Assembly (NCBI GenBank): GCA_013697245.1
Contig: JACCXH010000016.1
Coordinates: 1 to 59,189 of the forward strand
Direction of reading: 5' to 3'
Length of the DNA: 59,189 nt
DNA from: Bacteroidota bacterium
GTDB taxonomy: Bacteria; Bacteroidota; Bacteroidia; B-17B0; Aurantibacillaceae
The notes under the pieces are model-generated. The model was given only the letters and a program-made list of their open reading frames with translations, ran no database searches and was not told where the DNA came from. This document shows positions 26,643 through 36,135 of the stretch, one piece after another. Every line of letters begins with the position of its first letter. Position 1 is the stretch's first letter. The position numbers and the translations under genes are program-made.

Positions 26643-27980
26643 TTAGAATTTTTCGCCTTCAAGTTTGGCCACAACAGCGCTTGCTACAGCATTACCCACC
26701 ACGTTGGTGGCGCTACGGCCCATATCCAGCAGTTGGTCTACCGCTAAAAGCAACAGCAGGCCTTCGCCGGGAATTTTGAACATGCTTAACATACCTGCAA
26801 TTACTACCAAAGAAGCCCGTGGCACACCGGCCATACCTTTACTGGTAATTAAAAGGATAAGCATCATCTTAATTTGGTCGGCCATACCAATATCCATGCC
26901 ATAGCTTTGTGCAATAAATACGGTGGCAAATGTCATGTACATGATACTGCCGTCGAGGTTGAAGGAATAGCCAAGCGGTAAAACAAAACTTACAATTCGG
27001 TTACTGATGCCGTGTTTCTCAAGCGCCTCAATAGTCTTTGGCATGGCGCTTTCGCTACTAGCGGTGCTAAAAGCAAGTAAAATTGGTTCTTTAATGTCTT
27101 TTAAAAGTTTAAAATAATTTACTTTAAAAGCATAACAAATTACCAGCAATACCCCAAATACGAAGAAAGCCAGGCCACCAAAGAAACAAAGTATGAGGTA
27201 TAGGTATCCTCCCAAAACATCCAAACCCTGCTGGATAACAACTGCGGTAATTGCACCAAATACGCCAATTGGTGCAAAGTTCATTACAAAATTAGTGACC
27301 TTGAACATCACATGGCTTAAACTGTCAAAAGCCTTGATGATAGGTTTGCCTGCTTCGCCAATACTTGCGGCAGCTACGCCAAAAAACAAGGCAAATACCA
27401 CAATAGGTAAAATGTCATTTGCGGCCATCGAGCGCATGATGCTTTCGGGAATAACGTGATCAATAAAATTGGAAGAGGTTTGTTTACTGATCTTAACCCC
27501 CGTTTCTATATTGGCTTCCGGAAGATCGAGGTGCATGACCTTGCCTGGCTCGAATAAGTTTACAATTACCAAACCAAGTGCCAATGCTATTAAGGTGGCA
27601 GAAGTAAAATAAACGAGTGTCTTTAACCCTATCCTGCCTACACTTTTAAAATCGCCCACCTTGGCAACACCTATCACAAGCACTGCTAATACCAGCGGTG
27701 CAATGATCATTTTAATGAGGTGTAAAAAGATATCACTTAAAATAGAAAAATTAGAGGCTACATTTTTTTTGGCTTCCTTAAATTGTTTCTCTTCATATTT
27801 AACGATCGCTTTCTCAACTTGTTTTTTTATTTCAGAGTTGGAGATAGAATTTAAATTGCTCCTATTGTACTCGAATTTGTTTTTGGAGATGGATAGATTT
27901 ACAGCATAACCCACTACCAGTCCAATAAGCATGGCAACGATAATGAAACTTATTAATTTATTTTTTTTGAAATAATTCAT
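26643..27980 (-). CDS. Dicarboxylate/amino acid:cation symporter (DAACS family)
   Basis: This 445-residue Na+- or H+-coupled symporter of the GltP/DctA/GltPh family has TM1 near residues 9-27 and an atypical Lys/Glu-rich cytoplasmic or periplasmic loop (about 30-70). The conserved transport core includes FSTASSESAMPKTIEAL (the Ser-rich hairpin 1), PLGYSFNLDGSIMYMTFATVFIAQ (NMDGT-type motif in TM7, here NLDGS), GMAGVPRASLVVIAG in hairpin 2, and DQLLDMGRSATNVVGNAVAS in TM8, with the substrate-binding Asp and Asn. Substrate is glutamate, aspartate or C4-dicarboxylate; sequence alone does not decide. One base separates its start codon from the murF stop, implying cotranscription. Confidence 0.93.
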   Translation of the reverse strand: MNYFKKNKLISFIIVAMLIGLVVGYAVNLSISKNKFEYNRSNLNSISNSEIKKQVEKAIVKYEEKQFKEAKKNVASNFSILSDIFLHLIKMIIAPLVLAVLVIGVAKVGDFKSVGRIGLKTLVYFTSATLIALALGLVIVNLFEPGKVMHLDLPEANIETGVKISKQTSSNFIDHVIPESIMRSMAANDILPIVVFALFFGVAAASIGEAGKPIIKAFDSLSHVMFKVTNFVMNFAPIGVFGAITAVVIQQGLDVLGGYLYLILCFFGGLAFFVFGVLLVICYAFKVNYFKLLKDIKEPILLAFSTASSESAMPKTIEALEKHGISNRIVSFVLPLGYSFNLDGSIMYMTFATVFIAQSYGMDIGMADQIKMMLILLITSKGMAGVPRASLVVIAGMLSMFKIPGEGLLLLLAVDQLLDMGRSATNVVGNAVASAVVAKLEGEKF

Positions 27981-27981
27981 A

Positions 27982-29298
27982 CTATAATACGTCCTGCAAC
28001 ATTTCCATTTTCATTCCGCGTGAGCCTTTTATTAAAATCGTATTATCAGACACTTGCAGTTCTTTTAAATAATTTAAACATTCTTGCGTCGTCTTAAATT
28101 TTTTGAATTGATTTTCGAGTTTAAAAAATTCATCGCCCACCAAAACTACATTGTTTAATTTTTTTTCCTGCAGCAAGTTAACTATTTTTTGATGTTCGTC
28201 GTGGCTATATTCTCCTAATTCGAACATATCGCCAAGGAGCAATAATTTTTTTTCGGATCGGTAATTGGCAAAGTTCTCAATAGCGGCCGACATGCTGTTG
28301 GGATTGGCATTGTAGGCATCCAGCAAAATGGTATTACGAAGTGTTTTCACCAACTGCGAACGGTTCATGTTTGGTAAAAAATCCTCTAATGCTTCTTTGA
28401 TCAGATCATCTTCTACTTTAAAATAATTTCCTACGCAGGCAGCGGTTAGACAATTAATAAAATTATACGAGCCTACAATTTGAGTGTTTATAAGCGGTAA
28501 TTTATTAAAATCCTTTTCGCCGTAACGTGTAGTATATTTTAAACTCACGGTTTCGGAAGTGGTGCAATCTTTGCCAATAACATCGTATATTTTTTTGCAA
28601 CCATAAGTAATTTTATCGTTATCAAAAGAAAGGCCGAACACTACTTCATCATCTCCGTTTACAAAAACTTTTCCGCTCTTTGTTTTAATGTATTTATATA
28701 ATTCGCTTTTACCTTTCTTTATACCCTCAATGCCGCCAAAGCCCTCCATATGGGCCTTTCCAATGTTTGTGATCAAGCCTAGATCGGGCTCCGCAATGTG
28801 GCACAACTCATTTATTTCGCCCTGATGGTTAGCGCCCATTTCTATAATAGCAAACTCGTGTTCTGCTTTTATATTTAATAATGTTAGCGGAACACCTATG
28901 TGATTATTTAAATTGCCAATAGTGGCGAGGGTTTTAAATTTTTTAGAAAGTACTGCGTTAATTAATTCTTTGTTGGTTGTTTTTCCATTACTGCCTGTAA
29001 TGGCTAAGAACGGAATTGTAAGTTGTCTGCGATGATGAGTTGCCAATTGCTGCAGAGCTTTTAAAACATCTTCAACCAAAACGATTTTAGCGTCGGTAAT
29101 ATATTTTTCTTCATCAACCACGGCTATACTGCAACCGGCATCAATTGCTTTTTGTGCAAACTCGTTGGCATTAAAATTTCCGCCTTTTAATGCAAAAAAA
29201 ACAGAGCCTGCGTCGAGCTTACGGGTATCCGTACAAATTTTTTGATCAGCCTTTAAATAAAGGTCGTAAAGATCTTCAATAGAACTATGTTTTGGCAT
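27982..29298 (-). CDS. murF: UDP-N-acetylmuramoyl-tripeptide--D-alanyl-D-alanine ligase
   Basis: This 438-residue cytoplasmic Mur ligase adds D-Ala-D-Ala to the UDP-MurNAc-tripeptide in peptidoglycan synthesis. Domain 1 contains the uridine-binding CTDTRKLDAGSVFFALKGG. The ATP-binding loop is AITGSNGKTTNKE (residues 99-111), and the central domain has LNNHIGVPLTLL, EMGANHQGEI and ITNIGKAHMEGFGG. The third domain has LLDAYNANPNSMSAAIENF (the MurF signature DAYNANP) and LLGDMFELGEYS. Complete. It stands apart from the usual dcw cluster and is translationally close to the symporter downstream. Confidence 0.97.
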   Translation of the reverse strand: MPKHSSIEDLYDLYLKADQKICTDTRKLDAGSVFFALKGGNFNANEFAQKAIDAGCSIAVVDEEKYITDAKIVLVEDVLKALQQLATHHRRQLTIPFLAITGSNGKTTNKELINAVLSKKFKTLATIGNLNNHIGVPLTLLNIKAEHEFAIIEMGANHQGEINELCHIAEPDLGLITNIGKAHMEGFGGIEGIKKGKSELYKYIKTKSGKVFVNGDDEVVFGLSFDNDKITYGCKKIYDVIGKDCTTSETVSLKYTTRYGEKDFNKLPLINTQIVGSYNFINCLTAACVGNYFKVEDDLIKEALEDFLPNMNRSQLVKTLRNTILLDAYNANPNSMSAAIENFANYRSEKKLLLLGDMFELGEYSHDEHQKIVNLLQEKKLNNVVLVGDEFFKLENQFKKFKTTQECLNYLKELQVSDNTILIKGSRGMKMEMLQDVL

Positions 29299-29312
29299 GG
29301 TACAAAATAAAA

Positions 29313-29343
29313 AAAACCCTTAAGCTATTCACTTAAGGGTTTT
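29313..29343 (-). terminator. Terminator of the porP/sprF-gldJ transcript
   Basis: The 12-bp perfect stem AAAACCCTTAAG / CTTAAGGGTTTT has a 7-nt loop and, on the minus strand, a following T-run. It lies 19 bp after the gldJ stop codon and before the murF start at 29298. Confidence 0.9.
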
Positions 29344-29361
29344 GTTATATTATTAACAATA

Positions 29362-31026
29362 TTATTTACCTAATCCAACAGGGCTACCTACACGCGTCAT
29401 AGCGCAACGGAAACCTAAAGCTGCGGTTGCCTGGCGTTGATCTAAAAACCTACGTACACCGGGGTTTAAGAAATAAGCACGGTCTCTCCAGCTACCTCCT
29501 TTATACACACGTGATTTATCGTTTACCAAAGATGTTTTTGCATACTCATACATCATTTTATCAGATTTGTCAGTATAAGCATCTTCACCTTGTTCGTAGA
29601 AAATACTTGAGTTCACATCACCATCCATATAATTAATATAATCTGCAGCTTTGTAGTTTCTGCGCTCATCTAAATTATCTGTGGATACGGCACTAGAAAC
29701 TTCTCTCCATTGTACACGGCCCGGAATATCTGATTTACCTTCTTGTGTAGCATTGTTGTTACCATTAATATCATTTGTCATGATAGTTAGAACGCTATCC
29801 GTAACCTCAGCAGTTTCACCGCTCACACCGTGAATAGTTGGATTATTAACTTTGTGTTTGAATTTTTGATAAACCGGCCCGTCAACGTTAGTAAGGATCT
29901 CTCCGCCTAAACCACCAATTAAAGTAGTACTGTCACGTTTTTGAGTAGTAAATACATTACCACGGAAAGGACGGAACTCGTCAGCATCCTGTAAAGTATT
30001 AGGGCGATAAACGTCCATTACCCATTCAGCTACGTTACCGGACATATTATATAAACCATAATCATTTGGCCAATAAGAATAAACAGGTGCAGTAACGTCA
30101 GCATTATCATTTAAGAAACCTGCAGTACCCATGTAATCACCGGCACCACGTACAAAGTTAGCGTTGATTTGACCCATATATTTATCTGTTGCATTACGAA
30201 CACCGTGTCCGTTCCAAGGATAGATACGACGATCTGTGATACGCTCACCAATTGTATTACCAATTAAACCGTAAGCAGCATATTCCCACTCAGCTTCAGT
30301 TGGTAGTCTGTATTTTGGTAAAAAGATACCATCTTCCATACGTACATCACGCTCAGGGTTTTGCTCATCAAATGAAGGTAATTTTTGTTTTAATTGTCCT
30401 TGCCATTTACCTGATAAATAAGCTTCGGTAGAGAAATAATCCTGATCTGAAGGGCTTGGAACGTGTTCCAATAAACCTTCACGAATTAAAATAAACTCAT
30501 TTACACGGTCAGTTCTCCAGGCACAGAAATCATTTGCCTGTAACCAGTTAACACCTACTACAGGATAATCTCTATAGGCAGGGTGACGTAAATAATATTC
30601 AACGAAAGGCTCATTATAAGCTAATTTTTCACGCCACACTAAGGTATCGGGTAATGCTTTATAATAGATATCCGGGAAAGTTGGCCCAAAAACACGGCTA
30701 GTCCAAAATAAATATTCTAAATATGAGAAGTTACTTACTTCGGTCTCATCCATATAAAATGAAGAAATCGTAACCCTGCGGGCTACGTTGTTCCATTCGT
30801 AGGTAACATCCGTTTCTGTACGTCCCATAGAAAAGGTACCACCTTCAATAAGCACAAGGCCTGGTCCTGTTTCCTGCTCCTCGTATGGTGGCTTTTCAAA
30901 ACCTCCGTTAGTAGGATCATTATAAGCCCAACCTGTTACGGGAGAGCGTTCCTGAGAACATGAAACCAAAATTGCTGCCATTATAAAGGCTAGCGATCGA
31001 GGGTTCTTTATCCATTTTATATTCAT
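29362..31026 (-). CDS. gldJ: Gliding motility / type IX secretion lipoprotein GldJ
   Basis: This 554-residue outer-membrane lipoprotein has a lipobox in AAILVSCSQERSPVTGW (Cys near residue 23). It contains a formylglycine-generating-enzyme-like (SUMF1) domain: GPGLVLIEGGTFSMGRTETDV, FYMDETEVSNFSYLEYLFW, RHPAYRDYPVVGVNWLQANDFCAWRTDRVNE, YRLPTEAEWEYAAYG, NVAEWVMDVYRP, and KSRVYKGGSWRDRAYFLNPGVRRFL. The residues around TGWxxND, EQETGPGL and SPDTLVWR-like (here LPDTLVWREKL) match GldJ rather than GldK. GldJ is required for gliding and T9SS in Flavobacterium and forms part of the periplasmic ring-associated apparatus. It lies 59 bp downstream of porP/sprF and near porU/porV, a common synteny. Confidence 0.93.
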   Translation of the reverse strand: MNIKWIKNPRSLAFIMAAILVSCSQERSPVTGWAYNDPTNGGFEKPPYEEQETGPGLVLIEGGTFSMGRTETDVTYEWNNVARRVTISSFYMDETEVSNFSYLEYLFWTSRVFGPTFPDIYYKALPDTLVWREKLAYNEPFVEYYLRHPAYRDYPVVGVNWLQANDFCAWRTDRVNEFILIREGLLEHVPSPSDQDYFSTEAYLSGKWQGQLKQKLPSFDEQNPERDVRMEDGIFLPKYRLPTEAEWEYAAYGLIGNTIGERITDRRIYPWNGHGVRNATDKYMGQINANFVRGAGDYMGTAGFLNDNADVTAPVYSYWPNDYGLYNMSGNVAEWVMDVYRPNTLQDADEFRPFRGNVFTTQKRDSTTLIGGLGGEILTNVDGPVYQKFKHKVNNPTIHGVSGETAEVTDSVLTIMTNDINGNNNATQEGKSDIPGRVQWREVSSAVSTDNLDERRNYKAADYINYMDGDVNSSIFYEQGEDAYTDKSDKMMYEYAKTSLVNDKSRVYKGGSWRDRAYFLNPGVRRFLDQRQATAALGFRCAMTRVGSPVGLGK

Positions 31027-31085
31027 AGTATTAACTATTGGTACAACGCTATAACGTTATTTTATTTAAAAGGTTACAAAAATAA

Positions 31086-32033
31086 TTAAAATGATGGGCA
31101 ACTAATAGTCCTATATTTTTTACGTTTAGGCTTACATTCGAACTGGATCTGCAACGAAATTTCGTGCGAACCTGCTGTGTTACCACTTAATTTTGAGACA
31201 GTTACATCATAACTGTAGCCAAATTTAAAGTTAGCATTTTGAATCCCAACAAGGGCAATAACAGCATCAGCATTTCTATACCATAAACCTGCCACAAAAG
31301 CCCCTTTAACATAATAAAGACCTAAATTTAATTGGCTGAACTTTTGTTGTTGTTGATATAAAATGTTTGGCGAAAGATAACTTGCGTTACCTTTTTCTAA
31401 AGGGATGATCGCTCCGGCATGACCCGTAAATTTAGCAGGTAATTTAGAAGAACCTAATAAACCCTCATCCGGTTGATTAATATGATGAGCTGCAAAACCA
31501 AAGAAATAAAATTTACTATAACCTAAGATACCCGCTGAGAAATCGGCATTACGTTTGGTTTGTTGAGGAACTGCTTCTTGCGTATTCCAAACGAAACCTC
31601 TTCTGGCATCGATCATATCACCAAAGTTCAATTTTGTTTTATCTAAAGATTTTTGAAGAAGCGTTGCCTGAAGACCAAATTTTAATGAAAATTCGCGGGT
31701 TACAGCAGCATGGTATGAGTATAATATACTTGCGTTAGTGGTTTTTAAAGTACCGTGTGCCTGATCATCTGTAGTAACTAAAACACCAATTCCACCGGCC
31801 ATGGCATCTAAATGCATATCATATGAAGCTGAATAAGTAACGTAAGTACCTGACAAGTTTGGCCATTGATTACGATAATTTAAGCATATCCTTGGGCATC
31901 TTGCAGTCCCTGCAAACGCCGGGTTCAAGTATAAAGGGTTCGCGTAAAATTGCGTAAATTGTGGATCTTGCGCTTTTAAGTCTAATAAAAACACTGAGAA
32001 CACTAATAATGGTAACAGTATGCGTCGATTCAT
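31086..32033 (-). CDS. PorP/SprF-family type IX secretion system membrane protein
   Basis: This 315-residue outer-membrane beta-barrel belongs to the PorP/SprF family. The signal peptide (about 1-21, ending LKAQ) is followed by the diagnostic DPQFTQFYANPLYLNPAFAGTARCPRICLNYRNQWPNLSGTYVTYSASYD. Further strands include GGIGVLVTTDDQAHGTLKTT, FGLQATLLQKSLDKTKLNFGDM and FKFGYSYDVTVSKLSG. Family members either belong to the core T9SS anchor complex (PorP) or partner a specific large type-B-CTD adhesin (SprF). The gene sits upstream of gldJ in the same orientation, so a core role is possible; paralogue identity cannot be fixed without the rest of the genome. Confidence 0.92.
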   Translation of the reverse strand: MNRRILLPLLVFSVFLLDLKAQDPQFTQFYANPLYLNPAFAGTARCPRICLNYRNQWPNLSGTYVTYSASYDMHLDAMAGGIGVLVTTDDQAHGTLKTTNASILYSYHAAVTREFSLKFGLQATLLQKSLDKTKLNFGDMIDARRGFVWNTQEAVPQQTKRNADFSAGILGYSKFYFFGFAAHHINQPDEGLLGSSKLPAKFTGHAGAIIPLEKGNASYLSPNILYQQQQKFSQLNLGLYYVKGAFVAGLWYRNADAVIALVGIQNANFKFGYSYDVTVSKLSGNTAGSHEISLQIQFECKPKRKKYRTISCPSF

Positions 32034-32111
32034 AAAAATTGTTAACCTAACCTATTTTACAAATATATAAAAACCTTTTCAAAAACAAAAATAAATCTTA
32101 ACAATAATTTG

Positions 32112-35100
32112 ATGGCTAAATCGTTTATATCTTGTAAATCCTTTAATTTTACCAAATATATGATTTTTCTTAGAAATACTGTTTTTATTGTTTTGTTTTT
32201 TTTTAGTGCTTCCCTTTTCAGTCAAAGGACTACAGGTCAAAACCAAACGATTGATCCTATTGGCAAAAATCCTAGTTCAAACATTATTTCATCAAACAAT
32301 AGCGATACCGTTCTCTTAAATCTAGAGGTAAAAAATGCTTTTTACGATCATGCAAAAAACAATATTCCCTATTACATAATTTCAAAAACCACCGCTTATA
32401 ATCAAAATGCAAAGCCTACTTTAATAATTCAAAAAACCGAAATAATTACAGAACCACACGCATCAATTATAAAAAAACAATTTTCTGCATTTTTAACTCA
32501 AAACTTCGAAATCCAAGCAACATCAAGCCTTTGCAAGAACGAAAACTTAAATCAAAACCATCTAATTCCTTTCAGATTAAATAGTTCTAACCAGGTAGAA
32601 GAATTAACCGACTATTCGGTAACCTGGCAGGTAACAACAGATAATTACCGGAAATTAAATAACGCTTCTTCATTTAAAAATAATTCTGTTCTGGCAAGCG
32701 GCGAGTGGTTTAAAATTGGCATTACTAAAACCGGTTTTCACAAGATCGATAAAGCCTTATTGGCCAGTTTTGGAGTTAACATCGGCAGCATGAATCCAAA
32801 GAATATAAGGGTTTATGGCAATGGTGGAAGAATGTTACCGGAATTAAATTCTGCTTTCAGATATGATGATCTTGAAGAAAATGCGATCCAGGTTATTGGT
32901 GAAGCCGATGGTGTTTTTGATGATACAGATTATATTATTTTTTATGGTAGGGATGCTACAGGATGGACAAAGACCAACACGCCAAACGGTTTAAAATTCA
33001 GGCACGATAAAAATCTATACAGCGACACCAGCTTTTATTTTATTAATGTTGATATTGGTCCGGGTAAGCGTGTTAGCTCTCCTCCAATGATAGCAGGGCC
33101 TTCTAATACTACCACCTCTACTTACGATTATTATAATTTTACCGAAAGTAACTTGGTAAATTTTGTAAAAAGCGGACGCCAGTTTTATGGCGAGTATTTT
33201 GACATTACAAATAATTATAGTTTTAACTGGAGCGATGGTGATTTTGTAGTTGGAGACACAATTATTTCTGAAATAACAATGGCCGGACGGGGCATTGTGG
33301 GCGGCGTTTACCAATTAAGCGGCGCGGGTTTAAATTATACTTTAAGCACCGGTGCGGTAAACATAAATAATTATTTGGCCGATTATATTGCCGATGCGTC
33401 AAAGATTGGCAAAGGCCTTACAAACGATCCAAATTCAATTAGTATTACGGTTTCAAAACTAACCTCCAATTGTGTTGCCTGGTTAGATAAAATAACGGTT
33501 AATGCAAGAAGAAATTTAAAGATCAACTTAAAACAATTTGAATTCAGAGATACAAGGATTTCCGCACCCGGCAGCGTTTGCAGCTTTAATATCTCTAATC
33601 CACTTTCTGCTACGCCATTACTTTGGAATATCACCGATCCAATCAATCCATACGTTCAGGCATATACCGGCAGTAGCAGTATTAATTTTATTGCCAATGC
33701 AGATTCAATGAACTCTTATGCTGTTTCGCCGGGGGTAGATTTTTATATCCCTTCGTTTGTAACCAAAGTAGCAAACCAAAACCTGCACAATATTCAACAG
33801 GCAGATTATGTGTTGATCACGCATCCATTATTTCTTTCAGAAGCACAACGGCTTGCAACTATCCATCAGCAACAAGAAGGTTTAACTTATGCTATTGCAA
33901 ATGTAGATCAAATATACAATGAGTTTAGTAGTGGAAGGCCCGATATTTGCGGGATAAGGGACTTTATCCGAATGTTATACAGCAGAAATATTGCTTCCGG
34001 CAAACAGGTAAAATATGTTGTTCTTATTGGTGATGGATCTTACAATAATATAAACAGAAATGTATTAACCAACACCAACTTAATTCCAACATACCAAACC
34101 TTTGATTCTAAATCATATTTAAATAGTACCGCTTCTGATGATTTCTATGGCCTAATGGATCCTGCTGAAGGCTTTACTGCCGAAGGTTTTGGCATAATTG
34201 ATATTGGTGTTGGCCGATTGACCTGCAGAAATTTACCGGAAGTAATAAATGTTGTAAATAAAATTGAAAATTATTATCGTAAAGATCCTGATTTTAAAAT
34301 TGAAGAATCGGCACCGGAAAATTGTAATACCGCCACTGCATCGCCACTTGGCGATTGGAGGAACTGGTTGGTATACCTTGCAGATGACGAGGACCAATCA
34401 ACTCACATGTATCAGGCCGATCAGTTATCAAGCATTGTTCAGTCTACATACCCAAGTTATAATATTGATAAGATTTATTTGGATGCATACCAACAATTTT
34501 CAACTCCCGGCGGACAAAGATATCCCGATGCTGCCGAAGATCTTTTAAGACGTTTTAAAAAAGGTGCTTTGGTCTTTAATTATACAGGTCATGGCGGCGA
34601 AGTTGGTATTACAGGAGAAAGGATCTTGGATGTGCCTACCATAAACGGTTTGGATAATTTTAATAAACTTCCGCTGTTTGTAACTGCAACATGTGAATTT
34701 AGTCGTTACGATGATCCCGACAGAACATCTGCCGGCGAGCTTTGTCTGTTAAATCCAAAAGGGGGCTCCATTGCTTTATTAACCACTTGTCGCCTTGCCT
34801 TTTCATCTACCAATTTTGTATTGAATACCACCTTATTTAATTATTTATTTAAAAAATTACCGTCCGGAAAAATGCCTGCTTTAGGCGATGTGATCTCGAA
34901 AACAAAATCGGTCTTAGGCCAGTCTATTTATTACGCCAACTTCCATTTATTAGGCGATCCGGCAATGCCGCTAGCCTACCCCGGACAAAAAGTGGTTACT
35001 TCAAAAATAAATAACAACACGGTTACTCCTACAAGTATTGATACGATTGCTGCGCTTGCAAAAATAACGGTTTCGGGCTTTGTTGCAGATACACTTGGCA

Positions 35101-36086
35101 ATAAGCTAACAAATTTTAATGGCATCGTTTATCCAACTGTTTTTGATAAATTAGAAAATGTTACCTGTTTGTTGAACGACGCAGAATCTTATTACAATAC
35201 GGTTGGTATACCATTTAACTTTACGCTTCAAAAAAATATTTTATACCGCGGTAAAGCTCAGGTTACCAATGGCGATTTTTCTTTCTCTTTTATCGTTCCA
35301 AAAGATATTAGTTTTGCCATTGGGCCAGGTAAAATAAGTTATTACGCTACTAATGGAAAAATAGACGCCGCGGGTTATACAAACAAAGTTAAAGTTGGCG
35401 GAAGTGCGAAAAACCCGGTAATTGATAATGACCCGCCTCAGCTTGGTATTTATTTAAATGATAAAGGTTTTGTTAACGGAGGTACAACAAACGAAAAACC
35501 TATTCTATATGCTAACTTAACCGACTCAAGTGGTATAAACACCGTTGGGTCAAGCATTGGGCATGATATTACTGTTATCTTGGATGAGAACAGTAGTAAA
35601 CCTAAAGTTTTAAATGATTATTACGAAGCTAATTTAAACAGTTACCAGAGCGGAAAATTAAGATACCCGTTTGAAGAATTGGCAGAGGGCAATCATCGCA
35701 TAACCTTTAAGGCATGGGATATACAGAACAACTCAGGTACAGTAAGCACTGATTTTGTAGTGGCCCATAGCGCCGAATTAGCTTTAAAACATGTTTTAAA
35801 CTATCCTAATCCTTTTACAACCAGTACTAAATTTTATTTAGAACATAATCAGGCCTGCAACCCTTTAAAAATAACTATTCAAATATTTACAATTAGTGGA
35901 AAGGTGGTAAAAACCATCCAAAAAACGGTAACTTGCGAAGGATTTAGGCCTGAGGGTATTGATTGGGACGGAAAAGACGAGTTTGGAGATAAATTGGCAA
36001 GAGGCGTTTATGTATATAAACTGGCAATAATTAACACTGATAATCAAAAAGCTGAAAAAACCGAGAAATTAGTTATACTAAATTAG
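32112..36086 (+). CDS. porU: Type IX secretion system sortase PorU
   Basis: This protein of about 1,324 residues is the gingipain-like C25 protease that removes the C-terminal signal of T9SS cargo at the cell surface and attaches A-LPS. The signal peptide begins at the internal Met at 32160 (MIFLRNTVFIVLFFFSASLFSQ); either 32112 or 32160 could be the true start. Order: N-terminal domain with WFKIGITKTGFHKIDKALLASFGVN, peptidase C25 domain with catalytic His in NYTGHGGEVG (codon at 34590) and catalytic Cys in VTATCEFSRYDDPDRTSAGE (codon at 34692), Ig-like domain, and a C-terminal region with LNYPNPFTTSTKF and a RGVYVYKLAI ending. It is followed by porV after 49 bp and is divergent from porP/sprF. 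Confidence 0.95.
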   Translation: MAKSFISCKSFNFTKYMIFLRNTVFIVLFFFSASLFSQRTTGQNQTIDPIGKNPSSNIISSNNSDTVLLNLEVKNAFYDHAKNNIPYYIISKTTAYNQNAKPTLIIQKTEIITEPHASIIKKQFSAFLTQNFEIQATSSLCKNENLNQNHLIPFRLNSSNQVEELTDYSVTWQVTTDNYRKLNNASSFKNNSVLASGEWFKIGITKTGFHKIDKALLASFGVNIGSMNPKNIRVYGNGGRMLPELNSAFRYDDLEENAIQVIGEADGVFDDTDYIIFYGRDATGWTKTNTPNGLKFRHDKNLYSDTSFYFINVDIGPGKRVSSPPMIAGPSNTTTSTYDYYNFTESNLVNFVKSGRQFYGEYFDITNNYSFNWSDGDFVVGDTIISEITMAGRGIVGGVYQLSGAGLNYTLSTGAVNINNYLADYIADASKIGKGLTNDPNSISITVSKLTSNCVAWLDKITVNARRNLKINLKQFEFRDTRISAPGSVCSFNISNPLSATPLLWNITDPINPYVQAYTGSSSINFIANADSMNSYAVSPGVDFYIPSFVTKVANQNLHNIQQADYVLITHPLFLSEAQRLATIHQQQEGLTYAIANVDQIYNEFSSGRPDICGIRDFIRMLYSRNIASGKQVKYVVLIGDGSYNNINRNVLTNTNLIPTYQTFDSKSYLNSTASDDFYGLMDPAEGFTAEGFGIIDIGVGRLTCRNLPEVINVVNKIENYYRKDPDFKIEESAPENCNTATASPLGDWRNWLVYLADDEDQSTHMYQADQLSSIVQSTYPSYNIDKIYLDAYQQFSTPGGQRYPDAAEDLLRRFKKGALVFNYTGHGGEVGITGERILDVPTINGLDNFNKLPLFVTATCEFSRYDDPDRTSAGELCLLNPKGGSIALLTTCRLAFSSTNFVLNTTLFNYLFKKLPSGKMPALGDVISKTKSVLGQSIYYANFHLLGDPAMPLAYPGQKVVTSKINNNTVTPTSIDTIAALAKITVSGFVADTLGNKLTNFNGIVYPTVFDKLENVTCLLNDAESYYNTVGIPFNFTLQKNILYRGKAQVTNGDFSFSFIVPKDISFAIGPGKISYYATNGKIDAAGYTNKVKVGGSAKNPVIDNDPPQLGIYLNDKGFVNGGTTNEKPILYANLTDSSGINTVGSSIGHDITVILDENSSKPKVLNDYYEANLNSYQSGKLRYPFEELAEGNHRITFKAWDIQNNSGTVSTDFVVAHSAELALKHVLNYPNPFTTSTKFYLEHNQACNPLKITIQIFTISGKVVKTIQKTVTCEGFRPEGIDWDGKDEFGDKLARGVYVYKLAIINTDNQKAEKTEKLVILN

Positions 36087-36135
36087 TAAATTTGCCGTTT
36101 ACTTTTTGTTTACGCGGCTTATCCGAAACATTTAA